50,291 nucleotides of DNA from Thiotrichaceae bacterium (GTDB taxonomy: Bacteria > Pseudomonadota > Gammaproteobacteria > SZUA-140), in contig NVTY02000020.1 in the NCBI GenBank assembly GCA_002401765.2, positions 517 through 50,807 of the forward strand. The letters run 5' to 3'. Positions 33,194-44,780 of this stretch are shown piece by piece. The notes beneath the pieces were generated by a model that saw only the letters and a list, made by a program, of their open reading frames with translations, ran no database searches and was not told the DNA's origin. Both the position numbers and the translations under genes were made by a program. Every line of letters begins with the position of its first letter. Position 1 is the first letter of the stretch.

Positions 33194-33901
33194 CTAGCGG
33201 GTGGCCGCTGATTTTTGGGCGTCATAATCATTGACCAATTGTTGAACCCTGGCTTCGTCGTATTCACGAAGGCCGCTTAGGACCATGTTTTTCTCACCTT
33301 TACCGATCACGTTGCCGTTTGATAGCAGATTGAACATCAAGCAGACGGAGCCGCGTTTACCATTTACTTCGAGCGTTGAATCGCTTAATGCCAGTTCAGG
33401 CTGTTCAATATTAAGGTTATCAATGTCAATTACCATGCTTTCATAGATGACCAGGGGGCGCGCTGGATTGATCATCACGTTATGTTCTTTCATTAGCGGG
33501 ACTAGGATGTGAGGAAAGGTCTGCCCTGAGAACTCGACATAACGACAGATCAGGTTGTTAATTAATGTTGTATTGCGCGAGGTTTCGCCACTGTGGGCCA
33601 GGTTGAGGTACTCTTTTTCTTTATCATCCACGATGGCGATGTTATTGCCGCCAGTATCATTAAAATGAAGGGCAATACCATCGGAGACCATGCCCGCAAA
33701 GGTGATGCGCATCTGTTGGCTGATGCCATATTTTTTGAGCAGTAGCGCAAATAACAGGTCGCCAGGCACACAAAAACGTTTAGCATCTTCATCATGAATA
33801 GGGTTGAAGTCCCCTGCTATCTGTTTGGCAAAGTCGCTTGCCTGTTTGCGCGTGAAGTGGATTTTACCGGAGTTTTCACCGTAAAAGTTTTCTAGCTGCA
33901 T
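33194..33901 (-). CDS. DUF3581 protein, MaoC-like hotdog N-terminus
   Basis: 235 residues with no signal or membrane segment. The N-terminus FTRKQASDFAKQIAGDFNPIHDEDAKRFCVPGDLLFALLLKKYG resembles MaoC-type hydratase hotdog domains (D-F-N-P-I-H and VPG). The remainder (GMVSDGIALHFND, YLNLAHSGETSRN, LEVNGKRGSVCLMFNLLSNG-VIGKGEKNMVLSGLREYDEA) matches the DUF3581 family, found in Gammaproteobacteria with unknown role. An acyl-thioester substrate is conceivable from the fold but not shown. Confidence 0.82.
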   Translation of the reverse strand: MQLENFYGENSGKIHFTRKQASDFAKQIAGDFNPIHDEDAKRFCVPGDLLFALLLKKYGISQQMRITFAGMVSDGIALHFNDTGGNNIAIVDDKEKEYLNLAHSGETSRNTTLINNLICRYVEFSGQTFPHILVPLMKEHNVMINPARPLVIYESMVIDIDNLNIEQPELALSDSTLEVNGKRGSVCLMFNLLSNGNVIGKGEKNMVLSGLREYDEARVQQLVNDYDAQKSAATR

Positions 33902-34127
33902 TGGCCCATCATCGTTTAGGATATGAATGAATATTTATATTTTTCCATAATATCATGATTCACTCGCATTCGAGTGCCGCTTGTTTATTGTTGTACGCTG
34001 GATCGAGATTAGCGAGTTGTTGAAACGAATTTTCTGCATAGAGCCTGTATGATGAACGATCGCTTTTTCTGTCGTATTTTTATTAATGGATAGTATTGAA
34101 TGCGACGCAGTCTGCAGGATATTGGCT

Positions 34128-34421
34128 TTAGACTCCCTCGAATGCCACGCCTATTGAGTATAGTTCTTCATTTTTTGTGTTCTTTACCCATTTGACGCGG
34201 GCAGCTTGCGCACCAGTGAAGCCTTCAATGCCTTCTAGCCAAAGTTCATCATCAATTTCATGCGGGATGCCGACCTGCATGCCAAGGCCGCCCTTGCTAA
34301 CATCCAGGATGGTCGCCGGAGAATAGATGCGTTCATTACTATCTCTTTTATCGAGCTGTAGGAAATAGATGGTCTCTTCATTGAGTGCAGTGCGTGGAAA
34401 ACGGCGTTGCTCCTGGCTCAT
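34128..34421 (-). CDS. Single-domain PilZ protein
   Basis: 97 residues. Both c-di-GMP-binding motifs are intact: RxxxR as R6 to R10 (QRRFPR) and D-x-S-x-x-G in LDVSKGGLGMQV (residues ~41-52). The beta barrel follows (EIDDELWLEGIEGFTGAQAARVKWV, YSIGVAFEGV). It should act as a stand-alone c-di-GMP receptor. It lies 49 bases after recN on the same strand, so it may be co-transcribed with nadK and recN; its partner is unknown. Confidence 0.93.
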   Translation of the reverse strand: MSQEQRRFPRTALNEETIYFLQLDKRDSNERIYSPATILDVSKGGLGMQVGIPHEIDDELWLEGIEGFTGAQAARVKWVKNTKNEELYSIGVAFEGV

Positions 34422-34470
34422 CTCTATTTCCTCTCCCTGGGCTAGTAAAAATTAATGATGCTTGTTTTTA

Positions 34471-36156
34471 TTACGGCTGCTGCTGTGCTTTCATGATCAT
34501 TTCGTTTGCATGCGCACGGGTCTGTTCGGTTATCTCAATGCCGCCGAGCATACGCGCTATCTCTTCATTACGTGCTGTTTCATTAAGTACCTGTACTCGT
34601 GTCTCCACTTGCTTGGCTGAATGCTGTTTTTGAACCTGCAGATGATGGTGTCCGAGAGCGGCCACTTGCGGTAAGTGGGTTACACATAGCACTTGTCGGG
34701 AGGTGCCGAGTTCGCGCAGCTTCTGGCCTACGATCTCAGCCACACGCCCACCAATACCGACATCCACCTCATCAAAAATTAGCGTTGGAATAGCGCCTTG
34801 TTGAGAGGTGATCACTTGAATTGCAAGGCTGATGCGCGATAATTCACCACCGGATGCGACTTTGCTAAGTGCTTTGGCTATTTGATTAGGATTGGTCTTA
34901 ACCAGAAATTCTATCTGCTCAGTTCCATGTACGGTGAATTTATCATCGTCATATGGGGTGACGGTAATCTCAAATTCGCCGCCGGGCATGCCAAGTTTAT
35001 GCATGTTTTCAGTGACGAGTTTGTTGAGCTTTTTCGCCGCACTGCGTCGTCCTTTACGAAGCTTGTTGGCGAGCTTTTGGTATTGCGTGGCTTTGACTTC
35101 GATCTCTTTCTCAAGCTGCTCGAGAGTGGCGTCGGCATTATCAAGCGAGGCGAGCTCATCGCAGAGCGTTTGATAATGGCCCGGTAGCTCTTTAGGGCGC
35201 ATGCGATGTTTACGCGCTGTGTCATGAATATCACTGAGCTGTTGGTCCACTTCGCTAAGGCGCTGTGGATCAAGTTCTAGTGACTCGAGTTGATGGCGCA
35301 GTTCATGTGTGGCCTCATCTATTTGGATTGCGGCGCCATTGATCATCTCAATGACGGTGGTGAGTTGTTTGTCGCTATCCAGCAGTGGTTGTAACTGTGC
35401 ACTGATCTGTTGCAGTTTTGGGGCGATGGCATGGTCATCATCATCTAGTGTTGTCAGTGCGCTTTGGTAGGTGTTGATCAGCTGGCCAGCATTGGCAAGG
35501 CGCTTATGTTCATCTTCGAGTTTTTGCAGGCTACGGGTGGTGAGGTTAAGCGTTTGCAGTTCTTCGGTTTGATGGCGCAGCAGGATCATCTGTTGATCGC
35601 GTGAACGGGCGGCCTCATTGAGCGTTTCAAATTCACGACTGATCTTTTGCCACAGGCGAAAGGTGGTCGCGACCTCATTAGTGAGTGGTTTGTGATGGGC
35701 GTAGTGATCGAGCAGGCGGCGTTGCTCGTCACGTTTTACCAATGACTGATGTTCGTGTTGGCCGTGGATATCTACCAGTTGTTCGCCCAGTTCACGTATT
35801 ATCTGCACGGTGGTGGGGCGGCCATTGATATAGGCCTTGGAACGACCCTCTTTGGTAATGGTACGGCGCAGCTGGCACTCGCCTTTATGGCTGTCGTCAT
35901 CCAGCTCATTGGTGTGCAGCCACGCGGCAGCTTGTGTCGCATCGTGGAGTTCAAAGGTGGCACAGATTTCAGCGCGTGCCGCACCGTGTCGCACCATATC
36001 ACTGTCGGCGCGGTCACCCAGTACCAAGCCGAGTGCGTCGATTAAAATTGATTTGCCAGTGCCAGTTTCACCGGTGAGTACCGACAGGTCTGCGTTGAAA
36101 TCGAGATCAAGTCGGTCGACGATGGCAAAATTACGAATGTGAAGTTGGCTTAGCAT
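34471..36156 (-). CDS. recN: DNA repair ATPase RecN
   Basis: 561 residues, normal length. SMC-like ATPase: N-terminal IRNFAIVDRLDLDF and Walker A GETGTGKS (29-36), a long coiled-coil middle (~150-380), then signature ASGGELSRISLAIQ and Walker B TLIFDEVDVGIGG, followed by VTHLPQVAALG. RecN acts in recombinational repair of double-strand breaks. It starts 23 bases after nadK on the same strand. No clear LexA box is visible in the short gap or before nadK. Confidence 0.97.
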   Translation of the reverse strand: MLSQLHIRNFAIVDRLDLDFNADLSVLTGETGTGKSILIDALGLVLGDRADSDMVRHGAARAEICATFELHDATQAAAWLHTNELDDDSHKGECQLRRTITKEGRSKAYINGRPTTVQIIRELGEQLVDIHGQHEHQSLVKRDEQRRLLDHYAHHKPLTNEVATTFRLWQKISREFETLNEAARSRDQQMILLRHQTEELQTLNLTTRSLQKLEDEHKRLANAGQLINTYQSALTTLDDDDHAIAPKLQQISAQLQPLLDSDKQLTTVIEMINGAAIQIDEATHELRHQLESLELDPQRLSEVDQQLSDIHDTARKHRMRPKELPGHYQTLCDELASLDNADATLEQLEKEIEVKATQYQKLANKLRKGRRSAAKKLNKLVTENMHKLGMPGGEFEITVTPYDDDKFTVHGTEQIEFLVKTNPNQIAKALSKVASGGELSRISLAIQVITSQQGAIPTLIFDEVDVGIGGRVAEIVGQKLRELGTSRQVLCVTHLPQVAALGHHHLQVQKQHSAKQVETRVQVLNETARNEEIARMLGGIEITEQTRAHANEMIMKAQQQP

Positions 36157-36179
36157 AGTTCAGTACTGACCTAATTGAC

Positions 36180-37061
36180 CTAGGAGGTCTCAGCCCAGTG
36201 AAGTTTGGCCCTGAGAATCTCGTAATGGTCATGTTGCAGTGGATGAATTAAAAGGATTGGCTGTTCTTTTTTACGAATCTTGATGCGATCGCCAGCCGAA
36301 AGGCCAAAGCTGATCTGGCCATCGCAGGTCACCTGTGCGTTGACATGGTTACGGTCACCGATGATGACTTCAATTTCATTATCACCACTGATAACGATTG
36401 GACGATTGCTCATGGTGTGTGGACAGACGGGTACTAATAACAGGGCGTTAAGTGTTGGGTCAATGATTGGGCCACCTGCCGACAGGGCATAAGCAGTAGA
36501 GCCAGTTGGGGTGGCGATAATAAGGCCATCCGAACGTAGTTGATTAACCAGTTTTCCATTGACATAGGTTTCCAACTCAATCATGCGCGCGGCATTCCAT
36601 TTATGGATAACGACGTCATTAAAGGCGGTTGATTCGTTGAGTTTTTCGCCCTGGCGAATCACCGCGCTGTCGAGCAGAAAACGTTCTTCGGTGATGTACT
36701 GGCCTTGCAGGATATCACCCAGATAGGACAGCATGTTGTCGTGTGATATGTCAGTGAGAAAACCGAGGCGGCCGAGATTTACACCTGCTAGTGGTACATG
36801 ATGGTCGGCAAGTGCACGTGCGGCATTGAGCAGGGTGCCGTCGCCACCGACGACAATCGCCAGGTCGCAGCGTTTACCAATCTCATTGCGGGTGCACACC
36901 TCTAAGGCGCTATTGGTGACGGCGTCGGCATTCACTTCATCCAGGTAGACGGAAAGCCCCTGTTCCAATAGAAAGTGGCTGAGCGTATCAAGTGCTTCAC
37001 CAACGCGCGGATCGTTCTGTTTGCCGATCAGCCCGATGGCATTAAATGTCTGTTGTGTCAT
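36180..37061 (-). CDS. nadK: NAD kinase
   Basis: 293 residues. Motifs: VVGGDGTLLNAAR (catalytic GGDG), GVNLGRLGFLTD, FNDVVIHKWNAARMIELE, SDGLIIATPTGSTAYALSAGGPI and PHTMSNRPIVI. It phosphorylates NAD to NADP. Divergent from hrcA, with the CIRCE element in the 213-base gap between them; recN follows. The nadK-recN order next to hrcA-grpE-dnaK-dnaJ is conserved in many gammaproteobacteria. Confidence 0.97.
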   Translation of the reverse strand: MTQQTFNAIGLIGKQNDPRVGEALDTLSHFLLEQGLSVYLDEVNADAVTNSALEVCTRNEIGKRCDLAIVVGGDGTLLNAARALADHHVPLAGVNLGRLGFLTDISHDNMLSYLGDILQGQYITEERFLLDSAVIRQGEKLNESTAFNDVVIHKWNAARMIELETYVNGKLVNQLRSDGLIIATPTGSTAYALSAGGPIIDPTLNALLLVPVCPHTMSNRPIVISGDNEIEVIIGDRNHVNAQVTCDGQISFGLSAGDRIKIRKKEQPILLIHPLQHDHYEILRAKLHWAETS

Positions 37062-37154
37062 GGTTTTTTCAGTTTATTACAAATTCTCAGCACGCCCTGG
37101 TGCGAAAGTAACACGATGCCCGCAAATCGCCAATAACTTCATTTTATCAATGAC

Positions 37155-37183
37155 TTGCAATATTTAGTTTAGCACTCTAAGAT
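37155..37183 (+). promoter_or_regulatory. hrcA promoter
   Basis: TTGCAA (37155-37160) and TAAGAT (37178-37183) are 17 bases apart. The -10 falls inside the CIRCE spacer, so HrcA bound there would block polymerase. Confidence 0.65.
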
Positions 37184-37195
37184 TGCGAGTGCTAA
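37169..37195. promoter_or_regulatory. CIRCE operator for HrcA
   Basis: TTAGCACTC (37169-37177), nine bases, GAGTGCTAA (37187-37195): a perfect match to the CIRCE consensus. It lies about 80 bases before the hrcA start and shows that hrcA, and any genes read from this promoter, are repressed by HrcA and released on heat shock. Confidence 0.97.
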
Positions 37196-37274
37196 CGGAA
37201 GTGGGAGCGCCTTCTGTGCTCCTTTGGAGCAGCCCTCTTTAATTTAAATCGTTCATTAAGACCTGAGATACAAC

Positions 37275-38324
37275 GTGGTAGAAGAAATTGGAGATCGCGC
37301 CCAGCATCTACTCAAGGTGTTAGTGGAAAGCTATATACGCAACGGCCAGCCGGTCGGTTCGCGTCTGTTGGCGCGTGATTCTGGTTTGGATGTGAGTGCT
37401 GCCACGGTACGTAATGCGATGGCGGACCTCGAAGAGCTTGGCATGGTGAGTTCACCGCACACTTCTGCGGGACGAATTCCGACCAACAAGGGCTACCGGA
37501 TGTTTGTCGATTCGCTGTTGACGATCAAGCCGCTAACCGATCGCGAGATCATTACCTTGAATGGTCAGTTAGGCGTCGATGGTTCGAATCAGGAGTTGGC
37601 CACGTCGGTCTCGGATTATCTGTCGGGGATGACAGAAATGGCGGGTATGGTGATGATTCCACGTACCGCAAAGCGCTCATCGCTGCGCCATATTGAATTT
37701 ATGCCGCTCTCTGACCACCGCATTTTGGCGATTTTGGTGATCAACGAAAAAGATGTGCAGAATACGGTGATCAAGGTTGATCGGCAATATACAGCGGCCG
37801 AGTTGCAACAGGCGGCTAATTTTCTGAATAGCGAGTTGGCAGGGCATGAACTGTTTGATGTGCGCCATCGCATTTTGAAGGAGTTGCGTGAAACGAAGGA
37901 TGGTATGGAGCAGATGATGCACCAGGCAATCTCAATGGCAGAGCAGGTGTTTGAGCAGCCCGCATCAAAATCTAACACCGACGATTTTGTATTGAGTGGT
38001 CAGACCCGCTTGATGGGGTTTGAAGAGCTTTCCAATATGGAAAAGTTAAGAGGGCTTTTTGAGGCCTTTAATGAGAAGCAGGAGATTCTGCAACTGCTGG
38101 ATAAGTGTCTGGATGGTGATGGGGTGCAGATCTTTATCGGTGACGAGTCGGGATACGGTGTGCTGGATGAATGTAGCATGGTGACCTCGTGCTATCAGGT
38201 GGATGGCGAGGTGTTGGGGATTTTGGGTGTGATTGGCCCCACACGGATGGCCTATGAACGAGTGATCCCCATTGTCGATGTGACGGCGAAAATGGTGAGC
38301 GCGGCCTTGGCTCAGGCAAAATAA
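37275..38324 (+). CDS. hrcA: Heat-inducible transcription repressor HrcA
   Basis: 349 residues from a GTG start. N-terminal winged helix: GQPVGSRLLARDSGLDVSAATVRNAMADLEELGMVSSPHTSAGRIPTNKGYR. The GAF-like and dimerisation regions follow (MTEMAGMVMIPRT, LRHIEFMPLSDHRILAILVI, MANLEKL-like FEELSNMEKLRGLFEAFNEK, IFIGDESGYGVLDECSMVTSCYQVDGEVLGILGVIGPTRMAYERVIPIVD). HrcA binds CIRCE; a perfect copy is just upstream, so it autoregulates. The downstream grpE gene is 214 bases away, and a MITE-like element fills most of that gap. Confidence 0.97.
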   Translation: MVEEIGDRAQHLLKVLVESYIRNGQPVGSRLLARDSGLDVSAATVRNAMADLEELGMVSSPHTSAGRIPTNKGYRMFVDSLLTIKPLTDREIITLNGQLGVDGSNQELATSVSDYLSGMTEMAGMVMIPRTAKRSSLRHIEFMPLSDHRILAILVINEKDVQNTVIKVDRQYTAAELQQAANFLNSELAGHELFDVRHRILKELRETKDGMEQMMHQAISMAEQVFEQPASKSNTDDFVLSGQTRLMGFEELSNMEKLRGLFEAFNEKQEILQLLDKCLDGDGVQIFIGDESGYGVLDECSMVTSCYQVDGEVLGILGVIGPTRMAYERVIPIVDVTAKMVSAALAQAK

Positions 38325-38339
38325 CCCCTACTATGTAAG

Positions 38340-38498
38340 AGACGTTTGCACGAGCAGGGATTTTGCTCTCCGGCACCAAGAGTAGGCGCTTTAGGCGAGG
38401 CAAAAGCGCACGGAATGAGGGCGTTTATAACGATAAATGATCGATTGAGTACGATTTTAACGCTGCCAGAGGGTAAAAGAACAATCGTGCAAAGGTCT
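38340..38498. mobile_element. MITE-like element, family A, copy 2 (between hrcA and grpE)
   Basis: AGACGTTTGCACGA (38340-38353) and TCGTGCAAAGGTCT (38485-38498) are inverted with one mismatch and match the ends of the element at 3762-3900. The right 40 bases also align (AACGC-GC-GAG-G-AAA-A then CGTGCAAAGGTCT), so the two are related beyond their ends. No target duplication is obvious. It separates the heat-shock regulator from grpE by 159 added bases. Confidence 0.7.
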
Positions 38499-38538
38499 AC
38501 TGAATTAATTTTACGACATTGCTGGAGAAGATTGGAAT

Positions 38539-39129
38539 ATGAGTAACGAAAAGGAAGCCGCTGTAGAAAATGGCGCAGACGACGTGCAGCTTGAGGTGGA
38601 CGTCAATGAGGTAGTCGATGGCGAAGAAACGCCCGCGCAGTCTCAAGACAAATTGTTGCTGGAGCTGCAAGATGCGCAACAGAAAGCCGACGAGCATTGG
38701 AATCAACTGTTGATGGCGCGAGCAGACCTATCTAATGCACAGCGTCGCTCCGAGCGTGACCTGGCAAATGCCCATAAGTTTGCGGTTGAAAAGCTGGCGC
38801 TAGAGTTGATTCCCGTTAAAGACAGCATGGAGATGGGATTGGCGGCAGTGACAGAGGGTGATGAGCAGGGTGAAGGGCAGGCTAAGGTCATTGAAGGGAT
38901 GGCGTTAACGCTGCAGATGTTTAGCGGCGTGCTGGATAAATCTGGGGTGAAAGAGGTCAATCCTCAGGGCGAAAAATTTAACCCTGATTTTCACCAGGCA
39001 ATGTCGATGCAGGAAACCGCTGATTTTGCGCCCAATATGGTCATGACTGTTTTTCAAAAAGGCTATGTATTGAATGATCGCCTGATTCGCCCAGCGATGG
39101 TGGTGGTCTCAAAGGCTGTGGCTAAATAG
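38539..39129 (+). CDS. grpE: Nucleotide exchange factor GrpE
   Basis: 196 residues. An acidic disordered N-terminus (~1-40), a long helix (KLLLELQDAQQKADEHWNQLLMARADLSNAQRRSERDLANAHKFAVEKLALELIPVKDSMEMGL) and the C-terminal beta domain (VNPQGEKFNPDFHQAMSMQET, NMVMTVFQKGYVLNDRLIRPAMVVVSK). It releases ADP from DnaK. The ATG has a weak GGAGAAG site about ten bases upstream. dnaK follows after 146 bases with its own heat-shock promoter. Confidence 0.97.
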   Translation: MSNEKEAAVENGADDVQLEVDVNEVVDGEETPAQSQDKLLLELQDAQQKADEHWNQLLMARADLSNAQRRSERDLANAHKFAVEKLALELIPVKDSMEMGLAAVTEGDEQGEGQAKVIEGMALTLQMFSGVLDKSGVKEVNPQGEKFNPDFHQAMSMQETADFAPNMVMTVFQKGYVLNDRLIRPAMVVVSKAVAK

Positions 39130-39176
39130 GCCGTTCCACGAGGGGCAGGTAAGCAGTAAAAAATTGAGCAGATTGG

Positions 39177-39204
39177 CTTGAAAAGCCGAACTGACGCCCC
39201 TAGA
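39177..39204 (+). promoter_or_regulatory. Sigma32-type heat-shock promoter of dnaK
   Basis: CTTGAAA (39177-39183) is a perfect -35 for sigma32 (RpoH); 13 bases later CCCCTAGA (39197-39204, followed by T) fits the -10 CCCCATnT with small changes. It lies about 72 bases before the dnaK ATG. Confidence 0.7.
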
Positions 39205-39275
39205 TAAAGATACAAGCTTAATCATATTTTAGAAAACAGACAGTAATAACAGATTTAACTACGGAGATTTTGGAT

Positions 39276-41210
39276 ATGGGAAAAATTATTGGCATTGATT
39301 TGGGTACCACCAACTCGTGTGTAGCCGTGATGGATGGTGATAAGCCGCGTGTACTCGAGAATAGCGAGGGTAACCGTACCACTCCATCTGTTGTTGCCTA
39401 CACCGATGACAACGAAATTCTGGTGGGCATGTCTGCCAAACGTCAGGCAGTCACTAACCCGACTAACACTCTGTACGCGATCAAGCGTCTCATTGGTCGT
39501 CGTTTTGATGAAGAAGTGGTGCAGCGTGATATCAAACTGGTGCCTTATAATATTGTTAAAGCAGACAATGGTGATGCATGGGTTGAAGCGAATGGTAATA
39601 AAATGGCGGCACCTGAGATCTCAGCGCGCGTTTTAATGAAGATGAAAAAAACCGCTGAAGATTTTTTGGGTGAAGAGGTGACTGAAGCGGTGGTAACAGT
39701 ACCGGCTTACTTTAATGACTCACAGCGTCAGGCGACCAAAGACGCGGGTAAAATTGCGGGGCTGGAAGTTAAGCGTATTATCAACGAGCCAACCGCCGCC
39801 GCACTGGCTTACGGCATGGACAAAAAACGTGGTGATTCTACTATCGCAGTCTATGACCTGGGCGGTGGTACCTTTGACATCTCGATTATTGAAATTGCAG
39901 AGATCGAAGGTGAGCATCAGTTCGAAGTACTATCGACCAATGGTGATACCTTTCTTGGCGGCGAAGATTTTGACACTCGCTTGATTGATTACCTGTCAGA
40001 TGAATTTAAGAAAGATAACGGGGTAGATCTGCATAACGATCCACTCGCGCTACAGCGTCTGAAAGAAGCGGCAGAGAAGGCCAAGATTGAGCTCTCGTCA
40101 AGTCAACAAACCGACGTGAACCTACCATACATTACTGCTGATGCGAGTGGTCCAAAGCATCTTAATATCAAGATGACCCGCGCTAAACTGGAGTCACTGG
40201 TAGAAGATCTGGTCTCTCGTACCATCGAGCCGTGTAAAACTGCATTGAAAGATGCGGGCCTGAGTGCTTCCGATATTGATGACGTGATCCTGGTCGGTGG
40301 TCAGATTCGTATGCCAATGGTGCAAAAAGCGGTTGAAGAGTTCTTTGGTCGTGAGCCACGTAAAGATGTTAATCCTGATGAAGCAGTCGCAGTGGGTGCG
40401 GCGATTCAGGGTGGTGTGCTGGGTGGTGAGGTAACAGACGTACTATTACTTGACGTTACTCCGCTCTCTCTTGGTATTGAAACCATGGGCGGTGTAATGA
40501 CCAAACTGATCGAGAAAAACACCACCATTCCTACCAAAGCGAGCCAGGTGTTTTCAACCGCTGATGATAACCAGACCGCGGTAACCGTGCATGTATTGCA
40601 GGGTGAGCGTGAAGTGGCAACGGCGAATAAATCACTGGGACGCTTTGACCTGAGTGACATTCCACCCGCACAGCGTGGCACACCGCAGATTGAAGTGAGC
40701 TTCGACATTGATGCTAACGGTATCCTGAATGTCTCGGCTAAAGATAAGGCGACCGGTAAAGAGCAGTCGATTATCATTAAGGCCTCTAGTGGTTTGTCGG
40801 ATGAAGAAGTTGAGAAAATGGTTAAGGATGCTGAAACGCATGCAGAAGACGATCGTAAATTTCATGAGCTGGTAGCTGCGCGTAATCAGGGTGACAATAT
40901 GATTCACGCCGTTAACAAATCAATCGAAGACCTGGGTGAGCAGGTTGAAGCGGATGAAAAGACCAAGATTGAAGCGGCAATCGAAGACCTTAAGGGTGTA
41001 TTGCAAGCGGATGACCTTGTGCAGATTGAAGCGAAAACCAAGGCGTTAACCGAAGCCTCAGCCAAGATTGCAGAAAAGGCCTATGCCGATAAGGGCGCTG
41101 CTGACGCGGCGCAGGAAAACACCACGGGTGATAATAACGAAAGCAATCCAAACAACAATGACAATGTTGTTGATGCTGAGTTTGAAGAAGTAAAAGATGA
41201 TAAAAAATAG
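39276..41210 (+). CDS. dnaK: Hsp70 chaperone DnaK
   Basis: 644 residues from the ATG at 39276, with GGAG nine bases upstream; a TTG two codons before is in frame but less likely. ATPase motifs: [48 protein letters not shown], and [13 protein letters not shown] (family usually VGGQTRMP; here Ile replaces Thr). The substrate domain and a lid ending with the EEVKD tail are present. It is the central chaperone, working with DnaJ and GrpE. Confidence 0.98.
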   Translation: MGKIIGIDLGTTNSCVAVMDGDKPRVLENSEGNRTTPSVVAYTDDNEILVGMSAKRQAVTNPTNTLYAIKRLIGRRFDEEVVQRDIKLVPYNIVKADNGDAWVEANGNKMAAPEISARVLMKMKKTAEDFLGEEVTEAVVTVPAYFNDSQRQATKDAGKIAGLEVKRIINEPTAAALAYGMDKKRGDSTIAVYDLGGGTFDISIIEIAEIEGEHQFEVLSTNGDTFLGGEDFDTRLIDYLSDEFKKDNGVDLHNDPLALQRLKEAAEKAKIELSSSQQTDVNLPYITADASGPKHLNIKMTRAKLESLVEDLVSRTIEPCKTALKDAGLSASDIDDVILVGGQIRMPMVQKAVEEFFGREPRKDVNPDEAVAVGAAIQGGVLGGEVTDVLLLDVTPLSLGIETMGGVMTKLIEKNTTIPTKASQVFSTADDNQTAVTVHVLQGEREVATANKSLGRFDLSDIPPAQRGTPQIEVSFDIDANGILNVSAKDKATGKEQSIIIKASSGLSDEEVEKMVKDAETHAEDDRKFHELVAARNQGDNMIHAVNKSIEDLGEQVEADEKTKIEAAIEDLKGVLQADDLVQIEAKTKALTEASAKIAEKAYADKGAADAAQENTTGDNNESNPNNNDNVVDAEFEEVKDDKK

Positions 41211-41304
41211 CCATACTGAATGGTTAGGCGGCTCGGTTTTGTCTGATGTTTGCGCAAAATAAAGAGCGCTGATGTATGATCGAGTCACTTGATTAAAGGT
41301 AGTT

Positions 41305-41334
41305 AAAGACGCGGGGTTTATGCCCCGCGTCTTT
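41305..41334 (+). terminator. Terminator between dnaK and dnaJ
   Basis: A perfect 12-base stem AAAGACGCGGGG / CCCCGCGTCTTT around the loop TTTATG, 95 bases after dnaK and 54 before dnaJ. The U tract is short (TTT then A), so it probably only reduces read-through and makes dnaJ levels lower than dnaK. Confidence 0.8.
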
Positions 41335-41388
41335 ATGTTTGGTACGTTGAAAATATTGATTCAGAATTTAGAGATTTAGGCAAAGAAT

Positions 41389-43363
<1,975 letters not shown>

Positions 43364-43442
43364 CCCGCCTTCAACGCGCCTAACTGACTTAAAATAATCA
43401 ACAAATTCACTGTCGTTTTTTATTTTCAGCGGCGATGTTGGA

Positions 43443-43472
43443 TGGACATCCAGTGCCTAGATAGGGTAAAAT
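43443..43472 (+). promoter_or_regulatory. carAB promoter
   Basis: TGGACA (43443-43448), 18-base spacer, TAAAAT (43467-43472). An inverted pair TGCCTAGA (43454-43461) and TCTAGGCA (43503-43510) brackets the -10 and the likely start site, 41 bases between arms, and could be a regulator site or a leader hairpin. Confidence 0.55.
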
Positions 43473-43587
43473 CCTGTCGTCTGAGCAGTGTGATCTTTGC
43501 TGTCTAGGCATCAAAAACATCTACAAGTTTCTTAAGGCGGGATGAGTGAATAGCGCTTCCCGCTTTGTCTATCTGCCGGAGAAGAAT

Positions 43588-44721
43588 GTGTCGCAATCTG
43601 CCTTGTTAGCCCTTGAAGATGGAAGTTTGTTCTGGGGGATCGCTATTGGTGCAGCAGGTGAAACAAGCGGTGAGGTGGTGTTTAATACCTCAATCACAGG
43701 TTATCAGGAGATCCTCACCGACCCCTCTTATGCAAAACAAATCATCACCCTGACTCAGCCGCATATCGGCAATGTGGGTGTCAACAGTGATGATGAAGAG
43801 TCGAATGGAATGGTGGCGAGTGGCCTGGTGATTCGTGACCTTCCTTTGACCCATAGCAACTGGCGTGCTGAAGAGTCACTGGGGCGTTACCTCGAACGAC
43901 ATAAGGTGATTGCCATTGCGGATATTGATACCCGCCGCCTGACGCGAATTTTGCGTGACAAGGGCGCCCAAAATGGATGTATCGTCAGCGCAGACAAGAT
44001 TGATGAGGTAGCCGCGATAGCGGCAGCAAAAGGATTTCCGGGTCTGAAAGGAATGGACCTGGCAAAGGAAGTCACTACTGATAAAAGCTATCCGTGGGAT
44101 CAGGGTGTTGGTCGCTGGTCAACGTCACCGATTCAGCAGGCTGAAGATGGTCATCGCTTTAAAGTGGTGGCTTATGATTTTGGTGTGAAAAGAAATATCC
44201 TGCGCATTCTTGTTGAACGTGGCTGCAATGTGACCGTGGTTCCTGCGCAAACACCCGCCAGCGAAGTACTGGCGATGCAGCCTGAGGGGGTGTTTTTATC
44301 AAATGGCCCGGGTGATCCTGCACCCTGTGATTATGCGATCGCTGCGATTAAAGAGATTCTGGAAACCACTGATATCCCCATGTTTGGTATCTGTCTTGGC
44401 CATCAACTACTGGCGCTTGCCTGTGGCGCTGAGACGGAGAAGATGAAATTTGGCCACCACGGTGCGAACCATCCCGTGCAGGATCTCGATAGTGGCATGG
44501 TGATGATCACCAGCCAGAATCATGGCTTCGCAGTCACCGAGGCAACGCTACCGACGACACTGCGCGCAACGCATCGTTCTTTGTTTGATCAATCGTTGCA
44601 AGGGATTCATCATACTGAGAAACCTGCCTTCGGTTTTCAGGGCCACCCTGAAGCGAGTCCAGGGCCACAAGATGCAGGCCTTCTGTTTGACCACTTTATT
44701 GACCTGATGCGCAAGCGTTAA
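43588..44721 (+). CDS. carA: Carbamoyl-phosphate synthase small subunit
   Basis: 377 residues if begun at the GTG at 43588. I choose this over the in-frame GTG at 43546 because GGAG lies six bases before it and because the protein then opens [16 protein letters not shown], as CarA does; the extra 14 residues upstream do not match the family. Motifs: [21 protein letters not shown], and the class I amidotransferase core [13 protein letters not shown] with nucleophilic Cys and [10 protein letters not shown] for the His-Glu pair. It hydrolyses glutamine and passes ammonia to CarB for arginine and pyrimidine synthesis. Confidence 0.96.
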   Translation: MSQSALLALEDGSLFWGIAIGAAGETSGEVVFNTSITGYQEILTDPSYAKQIITLTQPHIGNVGVNSDDEESNGMVASGLVIRDLPLTHSNWRAEESLGRYLERHKVIAIADIDTRRLTRILRDKGAQNGCIVSADKIDEVAAIAAAKGFPGLKGMDLAKEVTTDKSYPWDQGVGRWSTSPIQQAEDGHRFKVVAYDFGVKRNILRILVERGCNVTVVPAQTPASEVLAMQPEGVFLSNGPGDPAPCDYAIAAIKEILETTDIPMFGICLGHQLLALACGAETEKMKFGHHGANHPVQDLDSGMVMITSQNHGFAVTEATLPTTLRATHRSLFDQSLQGIHHTEKPAFGFQGHPEASPGPQDAGLLFDHFIDLMRKR

Positions 44722-44780
44722 TCGAGCAAGTGATACATTATTAGCTGAACCTTTATTGCGACTTTCTACAGAAATAAAAA

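Noticed and set aside
36157..36179. LexA box before recN
   Set aside because: TCAGTACTGA is a palindrome but does not match the CTGT-N8-ACAG LexA pattern.
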